A model generated the notes under the pieces. That model was not told the DNA's origin. It ran no database searches and saw only the letters and a list, made by a program, of their open reading frames with translations. A program made the translations under genes and the position numbers. Of a stretch of 64,000 bases of DNA, positions 1-11,390 are shown one piece after another (positions within the stretch are counted from its first letter, which is position 1; each line of letters starts with the position of its first letter). The stretch comes from Agromyces cerinus subsp. cerinus. Lineage in GTDB: Bacteria; Actinomycetota; Actinomycetes; Actinomycetales; Microbacteriaceae. Where the stretch lies: NCBI RefSeq assembly GCF_900142065.1, contig NZ_FSRJ01000002.1:682001-746000 (forward strand), written 5' to 3'.

Positions 1-547
1 CATCGGCGACCCCGAGTTCGGCGATGGAGGTGCGGTGACCGTGCGCTACGGCATCACGGTGACGAACACCTCGACGCTTGAGCAGCCGTACGACCTCCAC
101 GACCGGATCCGGTTCGGCCAGGGCATCGCCATCGAGAGCGCGACCGTCGTCTCCGACGACGGTGTCGTCGTGAACGCCGGGTGGGACGGGATCGACGACA
201 CGCTCGTCGCCGCAGGAGCGGTGCTCGGTTCGAACGCGGTGCACACCTATTCGGTGACCGTCAGCGCCCGGATCCCGGTCGGCATCACCGCCGATCAGGC
301 GGACTGCTCGGTCGGGAGCCCGACCGAGGGATCGGGCCTGCTCAACACCGCGACCGTCGCGTTCTGGAACGGCGACGGCAGCGACGAGGCTGACGCGTGC
401 GCGCCCGTGCCCGTGCCCGTCACCGCGCCGGCCGGAGGGCTCTCGCCCACCGGTGTCAGCCTCACGGCGCTGTGGTACGCGTTGCTGCTGATCGTCGGCG
501 GCGCGGCAGTACTCGTCGTGAGGCGTGCCCGTCCCGCGCGGAGCTGA
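1..547 (+). CDS. C-terminal part of a sortase-anchored surface protein (5' end outside window)
   Basis: The reading frame is open from base 2 to the stop at 547, so this is the last ~180 residues of a larger protein. The visible part is one Ig-like/DUF11-type domain followed by a cell-wall sorting signal: a motif LSPTG, a hydrophobic segment (about 20 residues) and a basic tail ending RRARPARS. It aligns well with the last ~180 residues of the protein at 2334-5711 (shared WDGIDD, SDQADC-like, FWNG and TGVSL stretches), so the two are paralogues. The paralogue has LPSTG where this one has LSPTG, a swap of S and P that may alter sortase recognition. An adhesin or envelope role is inferred from the family type only. 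Confidence 0.75.
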   Translation, partial: IGDPEFGDGGAVTVRYGITVTNTSTLEQPYDLHDRIRFGQGIAIESATVVSDDGVVVNAGWDGIDDTLVAAGAVLGSNAVHTYSVTVSARIPVGITADQADCSVGSPTEGSGLLNTATVAFWNGDGSDEADACAPVPVPVTAPAGGLSPTGVSLTALWYALLLIVGGAAVLVVRRARPARS

Positions 548-565
548 TTCGCGGGCGGTTCAGCG

Positions 566-1615
566 TCAGCGCCGCGGCTTCAGGTGCACGGTCGGCAGCT
601 CGGGTGCGGGCAGCGGCGCGCCCTCGTACCCGGTGACGTCGCCGAAGCGGCCGTCGGGATTGTCGCGGCCGACCACGTCGGCCTGCCACTGCCGGCGGAA
701 CTCGACGATCTCCTCATGGTCGCGGCCGATGAAGTTCCACCACATCACGAGGGCCTCGTCGAAGGGCACGCCGCCGAGGAGGATCACGCGCACCGGGGCA
801 TCCGCTGCGCGCAGTCGCACGCCCTCGTGACCGACGGGCAGGTAGCCGAGCTCGCTCCGTGCGAGCGTGGCGTTGCGGCCGGTCTCGGCGAGCGGCTCCA
901 GCGGGTCGGAGTCGTCGGCCTCGCCGTCGAGCGCCGCGATCGTCACCCCGACCGGGCCGAGGTCGACGAGCAGGCCGTGCTCGAACGAGGGGTCGAGCTC
1001 GATCCATGCCTCGCCGCCCGCCGGCAACTCGATCTGCGCGCCGACGAGGGGCGAGAAGAGCGAGACGGATGACTCGGCGGCGACTCCGGGCAGGGACCCG
1101 GCGAAGACGCGAACGAGGGCGTCGTCGACGGGCACCTCGTCGATCTCGGCGTGCTCGAAGAACGGTGCGACGTGGCGGGCGGCGTCGGGCAGCGCCACCC
1201 AGAGCTGCACGCCGTGCAGCCGAGTCGTCTGCGGGGTCGAGACCTCGGAGTGCGAGATGCCGCGCCCCGCCGTCATCAGGTTGACGGCGCCGGGCCGCAC
1301 CATCTCGTGGCTGCCGGTGCTGTCGCGATGCTCGATCTCGCCCTCGAAGAGCCAGCTGACGGTCTGCAGGCCCGTGTGCGGATGCGGCGGCACGACCATG
1401 CCCCCGGAGACCGCGACGTCGTCGGGGCCGTAGTGGTCGGCGAAGCACCAGGCGCCGATCGTCGTGCGGCCGCGCTGGGGGAGCGTGCGACGCACGTTCA
1501 TCGCCCGCGGACCGCCGAGCGGCACGTCTCGCGGTTGCAGCACGGCGATGGCGGGAGCGGCCTCGGCCTCTGGCGGACAGAGCAGTTCAGCAGGGTCTCG
1601 CTCGAGGTTGCTCAT
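566..1615 (-). CDS. Pirin family protein (two-cupin)
   Basis: 349 residues from ATG at 1615 (MSNLERD). The N-terminal cupin carries the pirin metal-site pattern HPHTGLQTVSWLFEGE followed by HRDS, then the GRGISHSE motif. A second cupin half and a C-terminal extension (WWNFIGRDHEEI, as in bacterial pirins) follow. Bacterial pirins bind iron and some have quercetinase activity; the substrate here is unknown. The frame stays open upstream of 1615 but that extension looks non-coding. It is transcribed convergently with the surface-protein fragment and divergently from the lipoprotein at 1676, leaving only 60 bases for both promoters. Confidence 0.88.
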   Translation of the reverse strand: MSNLERDPAELLCPPEAEAAPAIAVLQPRDVPLGGPRAMNVRRTLPQRGRTTIGAWCFADHYGPDDVAVSGGMVVPPHPHTGLQTVSWLFEGEIEHRDSTGSHEMVRPGAVNLMTAGRGISHSEVSTPQTTRLHGVQLWVALPDAARHVAPFFEHAEIDEVPVDDALVRVFAGSLPGVAAESSVSLFSPLVGAQIELPAGGEAWIELDPSFEHGLLVDLGPVGVTIAALDGEADDSDPLEPLAETGRNATLARSELGYLPVGHEGVRLRAADAPVRVILLGGVPFDEALVMWWNFIGRDHEEIVEFRRQWQADVVGRDNPDGRFGDVTGYEGAPLPAPELPTVHLKPRR

Positions 1616-1675
1616 GCCGAAAATTCTACGCGGGGCACCCGCGCGCGGGATGGAGTCGACCATTAGCATGGCCGT

Positions 1676-2158
1676 ATGGCTCCTTCGCTGCGTCTCCGTC
1701 GTGCTGGTCTCCTCGCCCTGGCGGTCTCGTCGGTGTTCCTGCTGTCGGGATGCAACCCGCCGAGCACGCCCGCCGAAGACTTCCCCGGAGTGCCGACCGA
1801 GGCCGACGCCGATGTGGTCGACGTCGACTCGGGCACTGACCCGGCGGGCGACGAGGTGGAGATGCCGTCGTCCGAAGACGGCCCGGTGGTCGTCTGGTGG
1901 GCCGACGGCGGCCAACTCGCGCTCACCATCTCGGGCAGCTCGACCTGCCCGGTGGTCGGAGAGCAGATCCGCGTGCTCGAACCGGCCGGCGAGGGAAACC
2001 GCGTCGCGATCGACCTCGTCGAGCAGCCTGCAGACCAGGTCTGCACGATGGACTTCGTGCCGCACACCACCCTGTTCTGGACCCCGACCACGGTCACGAC
2101 GACCGAGCCGCTCGTCGTCGAGGTCGCCGACACCGAGGTCACGGTTCCGGTCAAGTAG
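1676..2158 (+). CDS. Predicted lipoprotein of unknown function
   Basis: 160 residues from ATG 1676. The N-terminus has basic residues, a hydrophobic stretch and a lipobox LLSGC (Cys about residue 26), so it is probably a lipid-anchored exported protein. The mature part is acidic, beginning NPPSTPAEDFPG, with two further Cys (in STCPVV and QVCTMD) that could form a disulfide. I do not recognise a family. It lies between the pirin gene and a large sortase substrate with no obvious operon partner. Confidence 0.7.
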   Translation: MAPSLRLRRAGLLALAVSSVFLLSGCNPPSTPAEDFPGVPTEADADVVDVDSGTDPAGDEVEMPSSEDGPVVVWWADGGQLALTISGSSTCPVVGEQIRVLEPAGEGNRVAIDLVEQPADQVCTMDFVPHTTLFWTPTTVTTTEPLVVEVADTEVTVPVK

Positions 2159-2333
2159 TCGCGTCTCTGTACCCCGTTCGAGCGCGCCGCTGTACCTCGA
2201 ATCGGAAATGTCCCCTGAACTGGGGTAAGACGTTCGGCTTCGGGCCCTGAAGTGAGGGATCCTTCCCCACTAGCGTTGCGTCCACGTGCGCCGTCCACCC
2301 GGGACGGCAACCCGACACGTGAGGACGTTGTTC

Positions 2334-5300
2334 GTGCCCAGAAGCAAACTGACGGCTGCTGCCGCCATCGCCGCCGTGCTCGGCGCACTCCTGACCCCCG
2401 CCTTGCTCGCTGCACCGGCGTCGGCGGCAACCCTCGAACCGGGTGGCCTCCAGACCGGGTTCGAGATCGACGGCAACATGACGCTCGAAGGGTCCGATCC
2501 CGGTGACACCGACTGGGACAGCATCCTGGCGGCGCTCCCCGCGGAGGGGACCTCGGACTTCCTGGGCGCGACCCCGTACACGACCGACCAGGGATTCTCG
2601 TCGACCGGCATCGTCTTCGCGACGCGCGGCTGGGACAACGGCGCCTCCGACGTCGCGTGTACGGGCAGCGACCTGACCGGCTCGCCCGGGTCGCAGAAGC
2701 AGAACGACAACCCGTGGGCTCCGGCGCCGGCCAACGTCAACGCCAAGGACGACGCCTGCACCGGCGGCGCCGCGTACGAGGTCGTCACCGATGACCAGGG
2801 CGACGAGCACGTCGTGCTCTACATGTACTGGACCCGCCTCGACGGCTCGGGCGACATGAGCACCTTCCAGACGTTCGAGGGTCCCGAGGCCGGCCGCTGC
2901 GACGACTTCGCGGTGGAGTTCAACTACGACTCGGCGAACAACACGACCACCGCCGGCGCGCTGCGGTGGGTCGCTGCCGACGGCGACTGCACCGACCCCG
3001 ACGGGCCGGGCCTCTGGGTGCCGATCCTGCAGACGCTCGTGTACCAGGCCGCGGTCGGACCGCGCATGGAAGGCCCCGGGCCGCTGCCCGGCGAGCCGGG
3101 CACGTTCGGCGAGATCGCGGTGGACCTCTCGAGCGTCGGCCTCTTCGACGACGAAGCGTGCGAGGGCTTCGCGACCGGCATCGGGTTCACGCGCACCGGC
3201 AACTCGGCGACCGCCGAGATCATCGACTTCTTCCAGCCGCAGAATCCGCTCGTGATCACGAACTGCGGCGCGCTCAGCGTGACGAAGCTCTCCGATCCGC
3301 CGGGGATCACCTCTACCGACGACTTCGCGTACACCGTTGAACGCGCGGGCGGAGGCGACATCTACCCCGACCAGACGGCGATCGACGAGACGCTGCGCAT
3401 CGGCGAGACCGACGTCTGGCCAGACGTCTTCGCCGGCGACGACTACACGCTCAGCGAGGTCATCGGCGACGGCCTGCCGTGGGCGCAGCTCTCGATCAAC
3501 TGCCAGATCGACGACCGCATCATCGAGCTGACCTCGCCCGACGACGTGTTCCCGGTCGAAGACGGCAACGTCACCGCGTGCACGATCGTCAACACGACCT
3601 CGTGGGTCACGGTGGAGAAGCAGACCCTGCCCGACGGCTCAGCCCAGGTCTTCGACTTCGGCGTCGGCGACACCGACGTGCAGCTCACCGACGGCCAGAC
3701 CAGCGCTCCTGTCTACTACGTGCCCGGCGCCGAGGTTCCGGTCACCGAGACCGTGCCCGCCGGGTGGAACCTCACCGACGTCACGTGCACCCCCGCGGGA
3801 ACGGCCACGGCCGACGGCGAGACCGTGACCACGGTCGCTGGCGAGGGCGTGCACTGCGTGTTCACGAACACGCAGAACGGCGAGATCATCGTGCACAAGG
3901 TCGTCGATGGCCCGCAGGGCGCCGTCTTCGAGTACACCGGCAGCTGGCTGGAGGATCCGTCGACCTTCACGATCGACGCGACCGACGGTTCGGGCGACAG
4001 CGAGACCTACTCGGTCGAGCCCGGCAGCTACGACCTCGCCGAGACGGCGCTCGAGGGCTACGACACGACGAACCTCGTCTGCGTCGACCCCGACCAGGGC
4101 ACGACCGTCGATATCGACGCCGCCTCGGCGGTGCTCGACGTCGACCCGGGCGAGCTCGTCGAGTGCACCTACACGAACACGCAGCGCGGCGAGATCCGCG
4201 TCGACAAGGAGACCATCCCCGACGAGTGGGATCAGGCCTTCGACTTCTCGGTCGTCGGCATGGACACCGATGAGCAGTTCACGCTCAACGACTCGTCCGA
4301 CGACGAGGCGAACCCGTGGAGCACAGGGCTCGTGGTGCCCGGCGACTACACCGTCGGCGAGACGGTGCCCGAGCACTGGGAACTCGACTCGATCGGCTGC
4401 GGCACCCCCGAGGGCTCGTCGACCGACGTCGTGCTCGAGCCCGGCGCCATCATCACCTGCGTGTTCACGAACCGCGCCCTGCCCGGCTCGGTGACCGTGG
4501 AGAAGAGCGTCGAGGGCGTCGCCGACGGCTTCGAGTGGGCGTTCGACCTCACGATCTCCCCGGCTCCCGGCGAGCAGGCGGGCACCCAGACGGTGAGCGG
4601 CGCCGGCGACGGGTCCGACAGCGTCACCTGGACCGACCTCGTGCCCGGTGACCACTACACCGTCACCGAGACCCCGGTCGACGGTTGGAACATGGGCCCC
4701 ATCACCTGCACCGGCGGCGACGGCGCGCTCACCGACCTCAATGGCGACGCACCCGGCTTCGAATTCGTGGCCGAGATCGACACCGAAATCGACTGCGCGC
4801 TGACGAACGAGGCGGTGCCCGGCCAGATCGAGGTCACGAAGTCCGCCGTCGGCGGCGACGGCACGTTCGACTTCGAGCTGACCCCGCTCGACGCCGAGGG
4901 CGCGCCCGCGGGCGACCCCATCGTCGAGAGCGTGACGACCGAGGGCGGCGAGGGCACCTCGGTGTTCGAGGGCGTGCTGCCCGGCGGCCGCTTCTCGCTC
5001 GCCGAGGCCGACCCGGGCGAGGCCTGGGTCGCGGGTGAACTGGCCTGCACGGTCGACCCGGTCGGCGAGGCCGGCGCGACGCCGATCGACGCGAACGACT
5101 TCACGGTGCAGCCCGGCGACCTCATCGCCTGCGACATCGAGAACGTCGCCCGCGGTCCGATCGACATCCTCAAGACCGTCGACGGCCCGGCCGTCGACAA
5201 CGGCGACGGCACGTGGGACGTCTCGTACACGATCACCGTGACGAGCGAGTCGGCGACCGACGAGTCGTACGACCTCACCGACGAGCTGAAGTTCGGCGAC

Positions 5301-5711
5301 GGCATCACGGTGATCTCCGCCGAGATCACCGGGCCCGAGGGCATCGTCATCAACCCCGACTGGGACGGCATCGACGACATCGCGGTCACGACCGCGGTGG
5401 TGCCGGCGGGCAGCGAGCACGTCTACGCGGTCTCGGTGACCGCGGATGTCGCGTCCGATGTGACGTCCGACCAGGCCGATTGCGCCGTGGGCTCGAGCGA
5501 CGAGGGCAGCGGCACGCTGAACTCGGCGACGATCCAGTTCTGGAACGGTTCGGCCTCGAGCGAGGACTGCGCGCCGATCACTCCCAAGCAGCCGCCGCTG
5601 CCCAGCACGGGTGTGAGCCTCGCGGCCGGCTGGGTCGGCCTCGCGGTGATCGCCGCAGGCGGCCTGCTGCTGTTCCTCCGTCGTCGCCGCCGGGCGGTGA
5701 GCGCGGAGTAG
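2334..5711 (+). CDS. Large LPXTG surface protein with repeated Ig/prealbumin-like domains
   Basis: 1125 residues from GTG 2334, preferred over the upstream GTGs at 2286 and 2319 because GAGG lies 9 nt before it and the signal peptide then begins MPRSKLTAAAA. Layout: signal peptide ending ASAA (about 30), a unique Cys-containing N-terminal region to about 310, then about six tandem domains of 70-100 residues. Each domain ends in a C-x-(F/Y/L/I)-x-N type strand (CTIVNT, CVFTNT, CTYTNT, CVFTNR, CALTNE, CDIENV), as in SpaA/DUF5979-type stalk domains. A DUF11-like domain, the sorting signal LPSTG, a TM helix and an Arg-rich tail follow. It is probably a wall-anchored stalk or adhesin. Its C-terminal domain is paralogous to the protein ending at 547. 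Confidence 0.85.
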   Translation: MPRSKLTAAAAIAAVLGALLTPALLAAPASAATLEPGGLQTGFEIDGNMTLEGSDPGDTDWDSILAALPAEGTSDFLGATPYTTDQGFSSTGIVFATRGWDNGASDVACTGSDLTGSPGSQKQNDNPWAPAPANVNAKDDACTGGAAYEVVTDDQGDEHVVLYMYWTRLDGSGDMSTFQTFEGPEAGRCDDFAVEFNYDSANNTTTAGALRWVAADGDCTDPDGPGLWVPILQTLVYQAAVGPRMEGPGPLPGEPGTFGEIAVDLSSVGLFDDEACEGFATGIGFTRTGNSATAEIIDFFQPQNPLVITNCGALSVTKLSDPPGITSTDDFAYTVERAGGGDIYPDQTAIDETLRIGETDVWPDVFAGDDYTLSEVIGDGLPWAQLSINCQIDDRIIELTSPDDVFPVEDGNVTACTIVNTTSWVTVEKQTLPDGSAQVFDFGVGDTDVQLTDGQTSAPVYYVPGAEVPVTETVPAGWNLTDVTCTPAGTATADGETVTTVAGEGVHCVFTNTQNGEIIVHKVVDGPQGAVFEYTGSWLEDPSTFTIDATDGSGDSETYSVEPGSYDLAETALEGYDTTNLVCVDPDQGTTVDIDAASAVLDVDPGELVECTYTNTQRGEIRVDKETIPDEWDQAFDFSVVGMDTDEQFTLNDSSDDEANPWSTGLVVPGDYTVGETVPEHWELDSIGCGTPEGSSTDVVLEPGAIITCVFTNRALPGSVTVEKSVEGVADGFEWAFDLTISPAPGEQAGTQTVSGAGDGSDSVTWTDLVPGDHYTVTETPVDGWNMGPITCTGGDGALTDLNGDAPGFEFVAEIDTEIDCALTNEAVPGQIEVTKSAVGGDGTFDFELTPLDAEGAPAGDPIVESVTTEGGEGTSVFEGVLPGGRFSLAEADPGEAWVAGELACTVDPVGEAGATPIDANDFTVQPGDLIACDIENVARGPIDILKTVDGPAVDNGDGTWDVSYTITVTSESATDESYDLTDELKFGDGITVISAEITGPEGIVINPDWDGIDDIAVTTAVVPAGSEHVYAVSVTADVASDVTSDQADCAVGSSDEGSGTLNSATIQFWNGSASSEDCAPITPKQPPLPSTGVSLAAGWVGLAVIAAGGLLLFLRRRRRAVSAE

Positions 5712-5724
5712 CGCCGAGCGCTGA

Positions 5725-5762
5725 ACGGCGGGCCGTCGGGGGAGACCCCGGCGGCCCGCCGT
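5725..5762. terminator. GC-rich hairpin between convergent genes
   Basis: Arms ACGGCGGGCCG (5725-5735) and CGGCCCGCCGT (5752-5762) pair perfectly, with further pairing of GGGG/CCCC inside. The hairpin sits 13 bases after the surface-protein stop and 17 bases before the XRE gene end, so it could end both transcripts. There is no long T run. Confidence 0.6.
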
Positions 5763-5779
5763 CGTTCAACCCCGCCGAG

Positions 5780-6028
5780 TCACGTCGTCGCGCCCCGACC
5801 AGGTCGGAGCACGAGCAGGTCACCGATCTCGCAGTCGAGCACCTCGCAGACGGCCTGCAGTGTCGAGAAGCGGATGGCGCGGGCCCGGTCGTTCTTCAGC
5901 ACGCTGAGGTTCACGACGCTCACGCCGACGAGTTCGCTGAGGCGGGTGAGCGTCATGCCCCGTGCCGCGAGCAGTTCGTCGAGCCTGCAGTGCACATCGG
6001 ATGCCTCGTCGGGCTCTGCCGGCGCCAT
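5780..6028 (-). CDS. XRE-family HTH regulator (short, YozG-like)
   Basis: 82 residues from ATG 6028. The body is a Cro/C1-type helix-turn-helix: LDELLAARGMTLTRLSEL, VGVSVVNLSVLKN and FSTLQAVCEVLDCEIGDLL. Its start codon overlaps the stop of the DUF2975 gene (TGATG), so the two are translationally coupled. Short regulators of this type are commonly paired with DUF2975 membrane proteins. The inverted repeat at 6658-6682 upstream of the pair is the likely operator, giving autoregulation (inference). Confidence 0.88.
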   Translation of the reverse strand: MAPAEPDEASDVHCRLDELLAARGMTLTRLSELVGVSVVNLSVLKNDRARAIRFSTLQAVCEVLDCEIGDLLVLRPGRGATT

Positions 6029-6645
6029 CAGACGAGTCCCTCGGTGTCGCGCCGCAGTCGGTCGCCGACCGTGAACACCGTCGCGGCCATGGCAGCGACG
6101 AAGGCGAGGAAGAAGAGGGGCATCAGGTCGACCGACATCACGACGTTGTCGAAGTCGCCGTCGCTGAGACGGGTGAAGGCGCCGTTGGCGGCCATGTTGC
6201 CGAAGAACGGCACGGCCGCGAAGCCGATGGTCCCGGTGATGCCGGCCACGGCCACCAAGGCGGTGTTGCGGCCGCTGAAGACCTGATTCCGCATGACCGC
6301 CCAGCAGAGCATCAGGAGACAGACGACGACGACGCCGATCGTCGTCGCGGCGATCACCTGCTGGGCGATGAGCGCCGCCCACGATGCACCGGGCAGTGCG
6401 GGAACGGTCAGCACGGCCTGGTCGAGTGCGACCTCCACCGACGAGCCGCCCGGCCCGATCGGCGCATCAGCCGGCGTTCCGGCGAACTCGGCCGCGACGC
6501 TGACGTCGCGGTTCGGCGCGATCTCGATGATGCGCAGCACGGCTGCCATGATTCCCCAGACGGCGATGATCGCCCCGGCGGCCATGAACAGCCAGAGACC
6601 CACCGCATCGGAACGGGTGATCGAGCGTGCCGTGGTCGTGTCCAT
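6028..6645 (-). CDS. DUF2975 family membrane protein
   Basis: 205 residues with four predicted TM helices (about 15-38, 90-115, 125-150 and 172-195). The loop after TM1 is longer and probably extracytoplasmic. The layout, the C-terminal RLRRDTEGLV and coupling to an XRE gene fit DUF2975, a family of unknown function that usually travels with a YozG-like regulator. It is the first gene of the two-gene unit and lies just downstream of the palindromic operator. Confidence 0.75.
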   Translation of the reverse strand: MDTTTARSITRSDAVGLWLFMAAGAIIAVWGIMAAVLRIIEIAPNRDVSVAAEFAGTPADAPIGPGGSSVEVALDQAVLTVPALPGASWAALIAQQVIAATTIGVVVVCLLMLCWAVMRNQVFSGRNTALVAVAGITGTIGFAAVPFFGNMAANGAFTRLSDGDFDNVVMSVDLMPLFFLAFVAAMAATVFTVGDRLRRDTEGLV

Positions 6646-6657
6646 CTCAGATCCTAA

Positions 6658-6682
6658 CGTTTATCGATAACAACGATAAACG
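6658..6682. promoter_or_regulatory. Palindromic operator upstream of DUF2975/XRE pair
   Basis: CGTTTATCG (6658-6666) and CGATAAACG (6674-6682) form a perfect 9-bp inverted repeat with a 7-nt spacer. It is nested inside an outer inverted repeat CCTAACGT (6653-6660) / ACGTTAGG (6685-6692). The A+T content is far above the surroundings. The position 13 bp before the DUF2975 start suggests the binding site of the XRE protein. Confidence 0.65.
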
Positions 6683-6819
6683 ATACGTTAGGGCGTTCGG
6701 GCTGGCTCGTCAACCGTCGATCGTGATGCGCCCACGGCGAACAGGGCCCCACGGGGCATCCGCCTTGTTTACGCTCGTTGTATCGGCGCCCCTACCCAGC
6801 GGGGTCGTGAGGAGTAGAG

Positions 6820-9348
<2,529 letters not shown>

Positions 9349-9360
9349 CCGACACGATTC

Positions 9361-9390
9361 GAAGGGCGGATGCTGCGGCATCCGCCCTTC
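9361..9390. terminator. Perfect 12-bp hairpin after clpC
   Basis: GAAGGGCGGATG (9361-9372) and CATCCGCCCTTC (9379-9390) pair perfectly around a 6-nt loop, 12 bases after the clpC stop. There is no T tract. The arms contain the GCATCCG/CGGATGC word that is common in this window. Confidence 0.6.
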
Positions 9391-9420
9391 GTCGTACCCG
9401 CCGCCGAATACGATGGCAGG

Positions 9421-9924
9421 ATGACCGAGTTCCACGTGCGCCGGGCGCGCACGAGCGATGTGCCGAAGATCATCGAGCTGGTGGAGCCACTCGTGCAGCG
9501 ACGCATCCTGCTCGGAAAGGAGCGCGTCGACCTCTACGGCGCCGTGCAGGAGTTCCGCGTCGCGGAGACCGATGACGGCCGCCTGGTGGGCGCCGGAGCG
9601 CTGCACGTCATGTGGGAGGACCTCGGCGAGGTGCGCACGCTCGCCGTCGACGACGCGTGGCTCGGCCACGGCGTCGGCCACGCGCTGCTCGCGGCGCTCG
9701 AGGAGGAGGCACGCGAGCTCGGCCTCACCCGGCTCTTCTGCCTGACCTTCGAGACCGGGTTCTTCGGTCGCCACGGCTTCGTCGACATGGGGTCCGAGAC
9801 CGTCGACCCCTCGGTCTACGCCGAGCTCGTGCGCTCGAACGACGAGGGTGTCGCCGAGTTCCTCGACCTCGCGCGAGTGAAGCAGAACACGCTCGGCAAC
9901 ACCCGCATGCTGAAGCTGCTCTAG
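9421..9924 (+). CDS. argA: Amino-acid N-acetyltransferase (N-acetylglutamate synthase), single GNAT domain
   Basis: 167 residues from ATG 9421. It matches the short actinobacterial NAGS type (as in Mycobacterium tuberculosis Rv2747): RRARTSDVPKI at the start, VGAGALHVMWEDLGEVRTLAV, the acetyl-CoA loop GHGVGHALL, LTFETGFFGRHGF, and the C-terminus VKQNTLGNTRMLKLL. It catalyses acetyl-CoA + L-glutamate to N-acetylglutamate, the first step of arginine synthesis. It lacks the kinase-like domain of classical ArgA. It follows clpC behind a hairpin and is probably expressed separately. Confidence 0.88.
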   Translation: MTEFHVRRARTSDVPKIIELVEPLVQRRILLGKERVDLYGAVQEFRVAETDDGRLVGAGALHVMWEDLGEVRTLAVDDAWLGHGVGHALLAALEEEARELGLTRLFCLTFETGFFGRHGFVDMGSETVDPSVYAELVRSNDEGVAEFLDLARVKQNTLGNTRMLKLL

Positions 9925-10045
9925 GGGCGGCGGCGCCGAGATCCGTGCGTTCGGAGGCTCGCGCGCGCTGAGACGTCCCTGAGACCAGAAACGGCACGCC
10001 GAGCGGATACCGGGGCCTCGCGCATCCCCGCCGTACCCTGTGTGC

Positions 10046-10675
10046 ATGTCGACGAACACACCGGCCGGGCGGCAGTCACCGCAGGTGTACCGTCGTCGGC
10101 GCATCGTCGTGCTGATCGGACTGATCGCGGTGGTCATCGCGATCGTCCTCGTCATCGTGCGGCCGGGTGCGAGCCAGGGCGAAGAGCCCAGTGGCGGCGC
10201 CTCGCCGAGCGCGGAGCCGACGACGGCTCCGGAGACCGCCATCCCGACGGAGCCCACGGCTGCCGACGGCGATCCCTGCGCGCCGGAGAACGTCCTCGTC
10301 GAGGCCGTCACCGACAAGTCCTCCTACGAGCCGGGGGAGCAGCCGCAGCTGTCGCTCACGATCACCAACACCGGTAAGAACGTGTGCGTGCTGAACGCGG
10401 GCACGAAGGCGCAGGTCTTCACCGTGACGAGCGGCGCCGAGCAGTACTGGACCTCGACGGACTGCATGGTCGACGCGATCGACGCCGAGGTCTCGCTGAC
10501 GCCGGGAACCCCGGTCAGCTCGAGCGTGCCGATCATCTGGGACCGCACGCGCTCGACTCCCGACACCTGCAGCGGCGCGCGCGAGACGGTGCCCGCAGGC
10601 GGCGCCTCGTACCACCTGGCGGTGACGGTCGACGGGTTCGAGTCGGCCGAGCAGAAGCAGTTCCTGCTCTACTGA
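10046..10675 (+). CDS. Membrane-anchored protein with extracytoplasmic beta-sandwich domain
   Basis: 209 residues from ATG 10046. A basic N-terminus (YRRRR) is followed by one TM helix (about 20-38), a Pro/Thr/Ser-rich linker (to about 75) and a globular region beginning PCAPENVLVEAVTDKSSY. That region contains LSLTITNTG and four or more Cys, suggesting an Ig-like fold. No enzyme motif is visible. It is a common type of actinobacterial exported hypothetical protein. Confidence 0.7.
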   Translation: MSTNTPAGRQSPQVYRRRRIVVLIGLIAVVIAIVLVIVRPGASQGEEPSGGASPSAEPTTAPETAIPTEPTAADGDPCAPENVLVEAVTDKSSYEPGEQPQLSLTITNTGKNVCVLNAGTKAQVFTVTSGAEQYWTSTDCMVDAIDAEVSLTPGTPVSSSVPIIWDRTRSTPDTCSGARETVPAGGASYHLAVTVDGFESAEQKQFLLY

Positions 10676-10952
10676 GCGGAAGGGCCCGGGGGCTCGGCGA
10701 CCGGGTCGCCGCGCGGTCGCGACACGAGTGCTGAACGGTGGAATGCGCCGGCGCCGTGGGGTCTACGAGAACGCCGTCGTCTTCGTCGACACCTCGGACC
10801 CTCACGGTCCGGCACAGTCATCTTAGGTCGCTTTTCGGGGAAGTCCATTCCCCAGTCCTGGCGGCGCCGTTTTCGTCTCGGATGGATGCCTCGGAGTGCG
10901 CCGAGGGCGGACGGAGGGCGGCCCCGCGGCATCCGCTCGGTACCCTTGAGGA
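10676..10952. other. Intergenic stretch without a recognisable gene
   Basis: This 277-bp stretch holds no convincing ORF. It contains two small hairpins: GGACC/GGTCC near 10796-10810 and GGGGAA (10837-10842) / TTCCCC (10848-10853). Either could be part of a terminator or a regulatory leader for the gene at 10953. Confidence 0.4.
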
Positions 10953-11363
10953 ATGGCAGGAAAGGCACGACGGAAGCAGGCCGCAGAGCCCGTGGAGTTC
11001 CGCTCCCAGGCGCTCGCCGAGGCGCTCGAACGGCAGGACATCGCGGCGGTCGCCCTGGCGCTGCGCCACGGCAACACCGTGGTGCCGCTCGTGAAGCCGG
11101 GCCCGCGTGACAAGCCGCTCGACGGCGGCGAGGTGTGGACCTACCGCGACCCGAAGACGGGCGACGTCGCGCTGCTGCTCTTCAGCGACGCCGCGAACAA
11201 GCCCGAGAACCTGCCGCCCGCGGTGGGGCTGCAGAGCGCGGCGTGGCTGCGCACTTTCCTGAAGCGGCACGAGTCGACGATCACCACGGTGTTCCTCGAC
11301 ATCGCGGGGCCGCATCCGATGCAGGCGCCGCCGGCCGAGCTGCTCAAGGCGCTCGAGGCGTAG
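10953..11363 (+). CDS. SseB-like domain protein
   Basis: 136 residues. A Lys/Arg-rich start (MAGKARRKQ) is followed by LAEALERQDIAAVALALRHGNTVVPLV and LLLFSDAANKP, then a C-terminal LKALEA helix. The pattern fits the SseB N-terminal-like fold found in many actinobacterial proteins of unknown function. The assignment is by overall pattern rather than by a catalytic motif. Confidence 0.6.
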   Translation: MAGKARRKQAAEPVEFRSQALAEALERQDIAAVALALRHGNTVVPLVKPGPRDKPLDGGEVWTYRDPKTGDVALLLFSDAANKPENLPPAVGLQSAAWLRTFLKRHESTITTVFLDIAGPHPMQAPPAELLKALEA

Positions 11364-11390
11364 CCCGAGACGTGTCTCGCGCGCGTCGGG

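Noticed and set aside
3639..5420. A 593-codon minus-strand frame inside the LPXTG gene
   Set aside because: Same shadow effect; the translation is Val/Asp/Arg/Gly repeats mirroring the repeat domains on the plus strand.
6693..6819. ClgR- or CtsR-type box in the clpC promoter region
   Set aside because: TTTACGCTCGTTGTA at about 6767 partly resembles a ClgR site, but the second half does not match, so I do not call it.
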